From NCBI GenBank assembly GCA_030044395.1, contig JASHVW010000177.1:1-11022 (forward strand): a DNA stretch of 11,022 nucleotides, in the 5' to 3' direction. The position numbers and the translations under genes are program-made. The stretch's first letter is position 1, and the number at the start of each line of letters is the position of its first letter. The notes under the pieces were generated by a model that made no database searches, had not been told where the DNA came from, and saw nothing but the letters and a program-made list of their open reading frames with translations. Source of the DNA: Verrucomicrobiia bacterium. Lineage in GTDB: Bacteria; Verrucomicrobiota; Verrucomicrobiia; Limisphaerales; UBA11358. Positions 1 to 5,681 of the stretch are shown in pieces.

Positions 1-404
1 ACCGGCGTCCATCGCGCCGCGGATTCGCCTCGATGGATCCGAAACGCCAGCGGGAAATTGCTTCCGAAGGAGGACGGGCCCCGCACCGCAGCCCCCGCGG
101 CTTTGCTGCGATGGACGAGGAAGAACAACGTCAAATTGCCTCTGAAGGCGGACGGGTGCCGCGTCGTGGTCCGCGTGGCTTTGCAGCCATCGCCCCTGAC
201 GTGCAGCGGAAAATCGCTTCGCGTGGCGGGCATGCCAGCCGGGGCCGGCACGAGCGGAAATATGAGGTAAAGAAGGGCTACGAACCGTCTTCGTCCCGCC
301 GTGGCGGCAGTCGCCGCGGATTGCCACCAGGACCACGGAAGAACCGTGTCATCGCGCCGCGCGGCAGACGCTCTCGCTGGAACCACTCGGTCCGGCAGGA
401 ATAG
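1..404 (+). CDS. KGG-repeat (stress-induced, YciG-like) protein, 5'-truncated by the window edge
   Basis: The reading frame is open from the first complete codon at position 3, so the true start lies outside the window; the ATG at 33 is internal to a repeat. Three tandem 26-residue units follow, each built as GFA-A/S, a short polar helix (MDPKRQREIAS, MDEEEQRQIAS, IAPDVQRKIAS) and a GG turn. They begin at nt 21, 99 and 177, a period of exactly 78 nt. This matches the KGG or 'stress-induced bacterial acidophilic repeat' family of small cytoplasmic proteins (E. coli YciG type), whose molecular function is not settled. The usual Lys before GG is replaced by Glu, Glu and Arg. After the third unit comes about 50 residues of low-complexity Arg/Gly/Ser/Pro sequence, strongly basic, possibly nucleic-acid binding (inference). 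The stop is TAG at 402-404. Family assignment is fairly sure; the role is unknown. Confidence 0.8.
   Translation, partial: RRPSRRGFASMDPKRQREIASEGGRAPHRSPRGFAAMDEEEQRQIASEGGRVPRRGPRGFAAIAPDVQRKIASRGGHASRGRHERKYEVKKGYEPSSSRRGGSRRGLPPGPRKNRVIAPRGRRSRWNHSVRQE
21..254 (+). repeat. Three tandem 78-nt coding repeats (26-aa KGG units)
   Basis: GFAS/GFAA codons start at 21, 99 and 177, and the second-position ATG/ATG/ATC codons are at 33, 111 and 189, so the period is exactly 78 nt. The first two units share the residues QR-IASEGGR. Units are diverged at the DNA level, so this is an old protein repeat and not a recent slippage array. Confidence 0.8.
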
Positions 405-439
405 GCGATTACTCCGGTCTTCATAGCGGGGTAATCGTC
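404..439. terminator. Hairpin between convergent KGG gene and miaB, possible bidirectional terminator
   Basis: The arms 404-416 and 427-439 pair over 13 positions around a 10-nt loop, with two G-T wobbles when read on the plus strand (405/438 and 413/430). The hairpin starts at the last base of the KGG stop codon and ends 10 nt before the miaB stop. There is no clear T-tract on either side, so intrinsic termination is only inferred from position and stem length. Confidence 0.45.
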
Positions 440-449
440 TAATGGTTTG

Positions 450-1802
450 TCACAAATTCAGAATTGCAGGGTCGCCATAAAGGGTGAACGAGCCGGCCCG
501 CGTGATTTTCACGTCCAGAATTTCTCCGCGATGGCGCTGGCCGCCATCGAAGACAACGATCTTGTTGCAACGCGTGCGGCCGGTCATGCGCGCCGGGTTT
601 TTTTTGCTCGGTCCTTCCACCAGAATTTGCACCCGCTGCCCCACAAATTTTTTATATTTGGCGGCGGCGATGTCATTGATCGTCTGCAAAAGTACATGGT
701 TCCTCTCCTCGCGGATTTTTTGCGGCACCTGCCCCGGCATGTCGGCGGCAGGCGTGTCCCGTCGCGGCGAGTATTTAAAGACAAAGGCGTTGTCGAATTC
801 GACTTCGTGCGCGAGTGAAAGCGTTTCCGCAAAGTCGTCATCCGTCTCGCCGGGAAAGCCGACGATGAAGTCGGTGGTCACCCCGATTTCCGGCCGGACC
901 AGGCGCAACTTTTTGACGATGCCCAAAAATTTCTCACGGGTGTAGCCCCGGTGCATCAATTTCAATATCCGGTCACTGCCGCTCTGAACGGGGAGGTGCG
1001 CGCTCTCGCAAAGTTTGGGCAGGCGCCCGTATGCCCCTACCAAATCGTCACCATACCCCTTGGGATGCGGCGAGGTGAACCGGATGCGCTCAAGTCCCTC
1101 AATTTCATGGACCCCCTCAAGCAATTGCACAAAGGCCGATTTCCCTTCGCAGACGGGAATCTCCCGGCGGCCGTAGCTCGTGACAATTTGGCCGAGCAAC
1201 GTGATTTCCTTGAAACCGTGCGAAACCAATTCGCGGCATTCGGCGACAACATCCTCAATCGAACGGCTGCGTTCCTCTCCGCGCGTATAGGGGACGATGC
1301 AAAAAGTGCAATATTGATTGCACCCCTGCATGATACTGACAAACGCCGTGACCGGTTTTTTGGCATGGCCATTCAACAGATGTTCCCGGATGGTTGCCTG
1401 GCTGTTTTCCTCGGCGGCCACGTCCACTATTTTTTCGCGCGCCCCGGAAACAATTTCATCAAGATAATCCCCTGCGCGATGAAATTTCTGCGTGCCAAGG
1501 ACCAAATCCACGTCCGGAAGTCGGTCCGCCAATTCCTGCCCGCGGCTTTGGGCCATGCAACCCAAAAATCCGAAAATCGGCTTGCGCCCGTCCTTGCGGG
1601 CTTCGCCGGCGAGGGTTCTCATCTTATTCAAGGCCTTTTGCTCGGCAAAATCCCGCACGCTGCACGTGTTTAACAATATCACGTCCGCGACGCCTTCCGA
1701 GGACGCCAGCGAATAACCCCGGGCCATGAGCTGGGCGGCCACGGCTTCGCTGTCGCGCTCGTTCATCTGGCATCCGTATGTTTTAATAAAAACGCTCGGC
1801 AT
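450..1802 (-). CDS. miaB: tRNA-2-methylthio-N6-dimethylallyladenosine synthase MiaB
   Basis: Radical-SAM methylthiotransferase that converts i6A37 to ms2i6A37 in tRNAs reading UNN codons, using two [4Fe-4S] clusters in the cytoplasm. From the ATG at 1802 the protein is 450 residues, normal for MiaB. Domain order: N-terminal UPF0004 domain with cluster cysteines at about 11 (KTYGCQMNERDSE), 47 (NTCSVR) and 82 (GFLGCMAQ); radical-SAM core with CX3CX2C at about 161, 165 and 168 (GCNQYCTFC); the MiaB-typical stretch HLPVQSGSDRILKLMHRGY; then a C-terminal TRAM domain. The frame stays open to a GTG at 1880, but the extra 26 residues do not resemble family N-termini, while MPSVFIKTYGC does. Common family motifs are slightly altered: GQIVTSYG where GQNVNSYG is usual, and SPRRDTPAA where RPGTPAA is usual. 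Monocistronic, divergent from the esterase gene. Confidence 0.95.
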   Translation of the reverse strand: MPSVFIKTYGCQMNERDSEAVAAQLMARGYSLASSEGVADVILLNTCSVRDFAEQKALNKMRTLAGEARKDGRKPIFGFLGCMAQSRGQELADRLPDVDLVLGTQKFHRAGDYLDEIVSGAREKIVDVAAEENSQATIREHLLNGHAKKPVTAFVSIMQGCNQYCTFCIVPYTRGEERSRSIEDVVAECRELVSHGFKEITLLGQIVTSYGRREIPVCEGKSAFVQLLEGVHEIEGLERIRFTSPHPKGYGDDLVGAYGRLPKLCESAHLPVQSGSDRILKLMHRGYTREKFLGIVKKLRLVRPEIGVTTDFIVGFPGETDDDFAETLSLAHEVEFDNAFVFKYSPRRDTPAADMPGQVPQKIREERNHVLLQTINDIAAAKYKKFVGQRVQILVEGPSKKNPARMTGRTRCNKIVVFDGGQRHRGEILDVKITRAGSFTLYGDPAILNL

Positions 1803-1930
1803 CTTTTCAGAAAGCAGAATAAATCGCCGCCATGATTTTGGAAAGCGCGAATAAATTATTGCGCGATTCTTTAAAACCACACACCATCAGCCCGACGGCG
1901 GATTTTGCCCGCCAAACCCGTGTTTATTGA
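1803..1930. promoter_or_regulatory. Divergent intergenic region between miaB and the CE15 esterase
   Basis: This 128-nt gap must carry promoters for both flanking genes if each is transcribed alone. I see no near-consensus -35/-10 pair on either strand. A 5-bp inverted repeat (GGCGG 1897-1901, CCGCC 1909-1913) lies 17 nt before the esterase ATG and could be a weak hairpin in its leader. No Shine-Dalgarno sequence precedes the ATG at 1931. Confidence 0.35.
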
Positions 1931-3343
1931 ATGATTAATGGAAAGAAAGTTTGCGGTGCATGCGTGGCACTTTTGTCTCTCGCATTTGCCTTGGTCGCCG
2001 CCCCAACTCCCCGCGCAACCACCCCGGCCAACTACGACGAGTCCAAAGTCGGTGCCTTTACCCTCCCCGATCCACTCATCCTCAAAAACGGCGGCACGGT
2101 GACGACGACCAACGACTGGTTTGATTTGCGTCGGCCGGAAATACTGGCCCTCTACAAAGGCTACATCTTTGGGCATAGCCCGGATTGGCGCAACATGCTG
2201 GACCACAAACGGGAAATGGACCCCCAGGCCCTCGGCGGCAAGGCCGTCCGCAAACAGGTGGACTTGGAATTTTACAACTACGGCCCGCGCAATCCCACCA
2301 ACGACCAGCCCGTAACCAATCTCACGTTGCACGTCCTTCTCTACACCCCGGCAAATACGCGCAAGCCCGTCGCGACTTTCCTTTGCCTTTCATTCCTGCC
2401 GAATTATCGCGAAGTGGACGATACCAATGTGTTTGTTTATCCGGTGTGGAATAAAAAAACGGACAGGGCGGCCATGCCCACCAACATCGTGCGCGGCGAC
2501 CCCGGTCAGGGTTGGCCCGTGGAGCAAATTCTCGCCCGCGGTTACGGGATCGCGATGGTGGATTATGAAGATATTGAACCGGACCTCCCTGACGGCACCG
2601 GTTGGAAATATGGCGTTCGTTCCCTATACCTGGAACCGAGGCAGACCAATTTCGACGCGGATGGATGGGGCGCCATTTCCGCGTGGGCGTGGGGGGCCAG
2701 CCGGGTCATGGATTATCTGCAAACAGACCGGGAAGTGGATGGCAACCGCATCATCCTGCTCGGACACTCGCGGCTGGGCAAGGCGGCGCTTTGGGCTGGC
2801 GCACAGGACATGCGATTTGCGATGGTCATCGCCAATTGCTCCGGCCAAATGGGCGCCGCGCTGTCGCATCGAAATTACGGTGAAACTGTGACCTCGATGT
2901 GCAGCAGTTTTCCCTGGTGGTTCTGCCCCAATTTTTTGGATTACAGCAACGATGTCAATGACCTGCCCGTGGATTCCCACATGCTCCTTTCGCTGATCGC
3001 GCCCAGGCCGTTGCTTCTGAATGCCGCGAGTGAAGACCGGTGGGGCGACCCCCGCGGCGTTTATGAAGCGGCCATCGCCGCCACGCCTGTTTATCATTTG
3101 TTCGGTGAAGAAGGGATTGTCTCTCTGCCGCCGGACGCGTTGACGAATAATGACAGCGGGTCATTGCTCGATTCCGCCACGCTCGAATCCTACGGGCCGC
3201 CCCCGCTTGACAAACCCATCATGCACGACCTGGGTTTCAATATGCATGCCGGCGGCCATGCCATTTTGCCGTCGGATTGGGACGTCTTCCTGGCTTTCGC
3301 GGACAAATTTCTGCCGGCGCCACCCCCGCCACCCCCGCAGTAG
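1931..3343 (+). CDS. Secreted glucuronoyl esterase-like carbohydrate esterase (CE15 family)
   Basis: Alpha/beta-hydrolase of the CE15 type, which cleaves esters between glucuronic acid on xylan and lignin alcohols, releasing hemicellulose. The 470-residue protein opens with a signal peptide (lysines at 5-6, hydrophobic core about 8-22, likely cut near VAA-PTP), so it is exported. The nucleophile elbow is GHSRLGKAALWAGAQD with Ser280, followed by the oxyanion Arg281 and substrate-contacting Lys284. Other CE15 landmarks: SGQMGAALSHR (304-314), SSFPWWFCPNF (325-335), LPVDSHMLLSLIAPRP (345-360), the alternative acid region SEDRWGDP (367-374) and the catalytic histidine in HAGGHAI, most likely His443. 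The canonical Glu just before SG is Cys303 here, so Asp369 is the likely acid. About 20 extra residues lie between 395 and 425, and the tail is a proline run (PAPPPPPPQ). Substrate is inferred from the family; related acetyl esterases are the alternative. Confidence 0.85.
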   Translation: MINGKKVCGACVALLSLAFALVAAPTPRATTPANYDESKVGAFTLPDPLILKNGGTVTTTNDWFDLRRPEILALYKGYIFGHSPDWRNMLDHKREMDPQALGGKAVRKQVDLEFYNYGPRNPTNDQPVTNLTLHVLLYTPANTRKPVATFLCLSFLPNYREVDDTNVFVYPVWNKKTDRAAMPTNIVRGDPGQGWPVEQILARGYGIAMVDYEDIEPDLPDGTGWKYGVRSLYLEPRQTNFDADGWGAISAWAWGASRVMDYLQTDREVDGNRIILLGHSRLGKAALWAGAQDMRFAMVIANCSGQMGAALSHRNYGETVTSMCSSFPWWFCPNFLDYSNDVNDLPVDSHMLLSLIAPRPLLLNAASEDRWGDPRGVYEAAIAATPVYHLFGEEGIVSLPPDALTNNDSGSLLDSATLESYGPPPLDKPIMHDLGFNMHAGGHAILPSDWDVFLAFADKFLPAPPPPPPQ

Positions 3344-3365
3344 GGAAATTTCAGGCTAATTTCCC
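3343..3365. terminator. Inverted repeat spanning both stop codons of the convergent CE15 and TPR genes
   Basis: GGGAAATT (3343-3350) and AATTTCCC (3358-3365) are perfect complements around a 7-nt loop. The left arm begins on the last base of the esterase TAG, and the loop contains the TPR gene stop (TGA on the minus strand, 3351-3353). Symmetric placement at a 7-nt convergent junction suggests a shared bidirectional terminator, although only an 8-bp A+T-containing stem is available and no long T-tract follows. Confidence 0.5.
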
Positions 3366-4109
3366 CATCAAACCCCTCGCGCGGCGGACCCAGACCCGGT
3401 CGCGTTTGCGCTGGAAGGCCGGCGCGTGGACGTCATCGGTCAACACGTCCTTCAGTTCCGTCCGCGCCAGGTCCTTCTGATTCCGGGCCAGATACAGTTC
3501 GGCCAATTGCACCTTGGCGCGCGGATAGGAATGGTTGGCCGTGACCTTTTGCCAGATGCTCATCGCATGGTCGGTTTCGCCGAGCGCCGCGAGCGTTTCG
3601 GCCAAAGCCATCAGCGTGTAGCCGTATTCATGCTCCGGCTTCTCCGCAATCACGCCTTCGAGCAGCGGTCGCGCCTCGGCCGCGCGCTTTTGCCGCAACA
3701 GGCATTGCCCCAGGTGCGCCCGGGTGTCTATGTCCTCTGCGTCCCGTTCCATCGCCGAGCGGTAACATTTCTCCGCCTCTTCCAGTTTCCCCTGCTGGAA
3801 ATAAATGTCCCCAAGCTGCGAATAATGATGCGCCTTGTCGAGATGATGGATTTGCGCCTGCAATTCCTTGATACGCTTGCGATCGTGCGCGCCGGGCAAT
3901 TCAAATCCACGCATCGAGGACGGTGTGGCGCGATAAACCATGAAATAATACAAGACCGAAGTGATGATCCAGCCCACCAGGATGAAAACCGCCCAAATCC
4001 ACTCGCGATTGCGCACGGCATGGACGAACATCCAGATTTGGAAAACGAAAACCGCCAGCGTCAATGGATTGGTCAAAACCGCGTGCCAATTTGCCAGATT
4101 GAAAAGCAT
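3351..4109 (-). CDS. Membrane-anchored tetratricopeptide-repeat protein with PLDc_N-like N-terminus
   Basis: A 252-residue protein with two hydrophobic helices at about 14-31 and 37-57, joined by a short HAVRNREW turn. This two-helix hairpin resembles the N-terminal membrane segment of cardiolipin synthases (PLDc_N), without any phospholipase domain. It is followed by a polar linker with coiled-coil-like character (76-95) and about four TPR units: 95-124 (YSQLGDIYFQQGKLEEAEKC), 128-158, 163-192 and 197-225. The short inter-helix loop places both ends on one side, presumably the cytoplasm, making this a membrane-bound scaffold. The C-terminus is basic (QRKRDRVWVRR). Its partner cannot be inferred from neighbours, which are a convergent esterase and a divergent glycosyltransferase. 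Start at ATG 4109 keeps the complete first helix. Confidence 0.8.
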   Translation of the reverse strand: MLFNLANWHAVLTNPLTLAVFVFQIWMFVHAVRNREWIWAVFILVGWIITSVLYYFMVYRATPSSMRGFELPGAHDRKRIKELQAQIHHLDKAHHYSQLGDIYFQQGKLEEAEKCYRSAMERDAEDIDTRAHLGQCLLRQKRAAEARPLLEGVIAEKPEHEYGYTLMALAETLAALGETDHAMSIWQKVTANHSYPRAKVQLAELYLARNQKDLARTELKDVLTDDVHAPAFQRKRDRVWVRRARGLMGKLA

Positions 4110-4188
4110 CCGCCTAAACTAAGGCATCCCGAGCAGCCGTGGCAATCAAACTTCAACTTGTTTCACCGCACATTCTCCTTAACAATTC
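4110..4188. promoter_or_regulatory. Divergent intergenic region between the TPR and GT2 genes
   Basis: A 79-nt gap separates the two divergent starts, so both promoters must lie here or inside the flanking coding ends. The best plus-strand candidate is TTGTTT (4158-4163), 16 nt, TAACAA (4180-4185), which would put transcription close to the GTG at 4189; it is weak. There is no convincing ribosome binding site on either side. Confidence 0.25.
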
Positions 4189-4944
4189 GTGTTTCGCGTG
4201 AACGAAGCACTCATCATCGTGCCGACCTATAATGAACGGGAAAATCTCCCGCGTATGGCTCAACGCATTTTGTCCCTCCCCGACAATGTGGACTTGCTCG
4301 TCGTCGATGATAATTCCCCCGACGGCACCGGCAGGATCGCCGATGAACTGGCCGCAAAACATCCGGAAATTCACGCCCTCCATCGCTCGGAAAAGAACGG
4401 CCTGGGACGCGCCTACATCGCCGGCTTTAAATGGGCGCTGGAACGGGGCTACGAATATATTTTCGAGATGGACTGCGATTTGTCGCATGACCCCGCGGAA
4501 ATACCCAATTTTTTGACCGCCGCAAAAGATCAAAATGCCGACCTCGTGCTCGGCTCGCGCTATTCCGGCGGTGTGCGGGTCATCAATTGGCCCCTGAAAC
4601 GGCTGATGTTGAGCCGCAGCGCGGGCGCGTACGTTCGCATCATTACCGGAATGCCATTTTCCGATCCGACCGGCGGATACAAGTGCTTCCACCGCCGTGC
4701 CCTCCAAGCCATCCGGCTTGATGACGTGCGCTCGAATGGCTACAGCTTCCAGATTGAAATGACTCACCGGCTCTGGCGCAACGGATACAAAATTGTCGAG
4801 GTGCCGATCATTTTCACCGATCGCGTGGAAGGGCGTTCCAAAATATCCCGCCGCATCGTGCGCGAAGCGCTCATCATGGTTTGGCGCCTGTGGTTCCAAA
4901 ACGGGTTGCGGCGGCAGCCGCGAAGAAAATCCTCAAGCATTTAA
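4189..4944 (+). CDS. Polyprenol-phosphate mannosyltransferase-like GT2 enzyme (DPM1-type)
   Basis: Family 2 glycosyltransferase that probably moves a hexose from a nucleotide sugar (GDP-mannose in characterised relatives) to polyprenyl phosphate on the cytoplasmic membrane face, making a lipid-linked sugar donor. The 251-residue protein is only the catalytic GT-A domain, as in the shorter DPM1/Ppm1 group; no membrane helix follows. Motifs in order: IIVPTYNERENLP (9-21), VVDDNSPDGTG (38-48), the metal-binding DCD within FEMDCDLSHDP (92-102), LGSRYSGG (121-128), SDPTGGYKCFHRRAL (158-172), SNGYSFQIEM (182-191) and the late FTDRVEGRSKIS (209-220). The tail is strongly basic (RRQPRRK), which may help membrane association. 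The first possible start is GTG at 4189, with another GTG at 4198; both keep the whole domain. Bacterial relatives are sometimes annotated as undecaprenyl-phosphate glycosyltransferases, so the sugar is uncertain. Confidence 0.88.
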   Translation: MFRVNEALIIVPTYNERENLPRMAQRILSLPDNVDLLVVDDNSPDGTGRIADELAAKHPEIHALHRSEKNGLGRAYIAGFKWALERGYEYIFEMDCDLSHDPAEIPNFLTAAKDQNADLVLGSRYSGGVRVINWPLKRLMLSRSAGAYVRIITGMPFSDPTGGYKCFHRRALQAIRLDDVRSNGYSFQIEMTHRLWRNGYKIVEVPIIFTDRVEGRSKISRRIVREALIMVWRLWFQNGLRRQPRRKSSSI

Positions 4945-4961
4945 CGGTCCTTTGAACGGTC
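4943..4961. repeat. Short direct repeat AACGGTC, 12-nt spacing
   Basis: AACGGTC occurs at 4943-4949 and 4955-4961, the first copy overlapping the GT2 stop codon. It is followed at 4968-4981 by a small TGGAG-gatt-CTCCA hairpin. Spacing close to one helical turn would suit a regulator site for the peroxiredoxin gene, but the copies are short and may be chance. Confidence 0.25.
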
Positions 4962-5028
4962 ATGCATTGGAGGATTCTCCAGATAAAATAAGTTGAAACC
5001 TTGGCCCGCGCTGCTTATTCTCATTTCC

Positions 5029-5550
5029 ATGAAAAGGATTTTGCCCGTGTTTGCCGCCTTGTTGTTTTGCTCCATCACCGCCGTTTTTGCCGTCATGCCC
5101 CAGGTCGGGGACACCGCCCCGTCCTTCGTCGGCAAAGACCAGAATGGAAAAAATTTCAACCTGAGCGACCTTGTCGGCAGGAAAATCGTCCTGCTGTATT
5201 TTTATCCAAAGGATTTTACCGGCGGCTGCACGAAGGAGGCCTGCGGTTTTCGCGATCGCATGGCCGATTTGCAGAAGGACAACGTCCAGATTGTCGGCGT
5301 CAGCTTTGACACCGAAGAAAGCCATCAAAAATTCATTACCACATACAACTTAAATTTCCCCCTGCTCGCCGATCCGGATGGAAAAATCGCCGACCTCTAT
5401 GGCGTGCGAATGGAGGGGCGGAACCTGGATAACCGGGTCAGTTTTCTCATCGGTCTGGATGGAAAAATCGTCCACGTTACTAATTCCGGCAATCCGCAAG
5501 TCCATTTCAGTGAAATGAAAGACGCCATCGCCGGATTAAAGAAGAGTTAA
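5029..5550 (+). CDS. Exported peroxiredoxin, PrxQ/BCP type (atypical 2-Cys)
   Basis: Thiol peroxidase reducing hydrogen peroxide and organic hydroperoxides. From ATG 5029 it is 173 residues. The N-terminus MKRILPVFAALLFCSITAVFA is a clear signal peptide, so the enzyme acts in the periplasm or is secreted, unlike cytoplasmic Bcp. The thioredoxin-fold core carries PKDFTGGCTKEACGFRD: peroxidatic Cys67, resolving Cys72 five residues later, and the Pro and Thr that shape the active site. Arg136 in NRVSFLIGLDG completes the catalytic group. Gly66 precedes Cys67 as in Bcp, but Gly65 sits where Bcp proteins usually have Pro (TPGCT). The frame is open to a TTG at 4993, but those 12 extra residues would precede the signal peptide and are unlikely. 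It lies 84 nt after the GT2 gene in the same direction; a thioredoxin-like periplasmic reductant is required but is not encoded nearby. Confidence 0.9.
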   Translation: MKRILPVFAALLFCSITAVFAVMPQVGDTAPSFVGKDQNGKNFNLSDLVGRKIVLLYFYPKDFTGGCTKEACGFRDRMADLQKDNVQIVGVSFDTEESHQKFITTYNLNFPLLADPDGKIADLYGVRMEGRNLDNRVSFLIGLDGKIVHVTNSGNPQVHFSEMKDAIAGLKKS

Positions 5551-5640
5551 GCCGTCACCAGGCGATCGGGAAGCTCGACCGCGCCGCGGATTCTGCGCAA
5601 AGGCATCGTCGTTCGCCGCCAAGTCCCGCCTCAAAAAATC

Positions 5641-5659
5641 ACGCCTCGTCAAAAGGCGT
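5641..5659 (+). terminator. Small hairpin between peroxiredoxin and CLC genes
   Basis: ACGCCT (5641-5646) and AGGCGT (5654-5659) pair perfectly around a 7-nt loop. The hairpin is 90 nt after the peroxiredoxin stop and 22 nt before the CLC GTG. The sequence after it is CTCTCGCG, not a T-tract, so it may be a weak terminator, a leader hairpin or chance. The rest of 5551-5681 shows nothing recognisable. Confidence 0.3.
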
Positions 5660-5681
5660 CTCTCGCGTTAAATTTCCCCGC

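Noticed and set aside
21..254. CRISPR or satellite array
   Set aside because: The 78-nt periodicity is in frame, diverged in DNA and explained by protein repeats; there are no identical repeats or spacers.
951..1673. 240-codon plus-strand frame inside miaB
   Set aside because: Antisense to the radical-SAM core of MiaB; no independent protein features.
1803..1880. Upstream GTG start for miaB at 1880
   Set aside because: Adds 26 residues unlike family N-termini before the normal MPSVFIKTYGC beginning.
4153..4899. 248-codon minus-strand frame opposite the GT2 gene
   Set aside because: No recognisable motifs, and the GT2 signatures are complete on the plus strand.
4993..5028. TTG start for the peroxiredoxin
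   Set aside because: Would place 12 residues ahead of a well-formed signal peptide; ATG 5029 is the sensible start.
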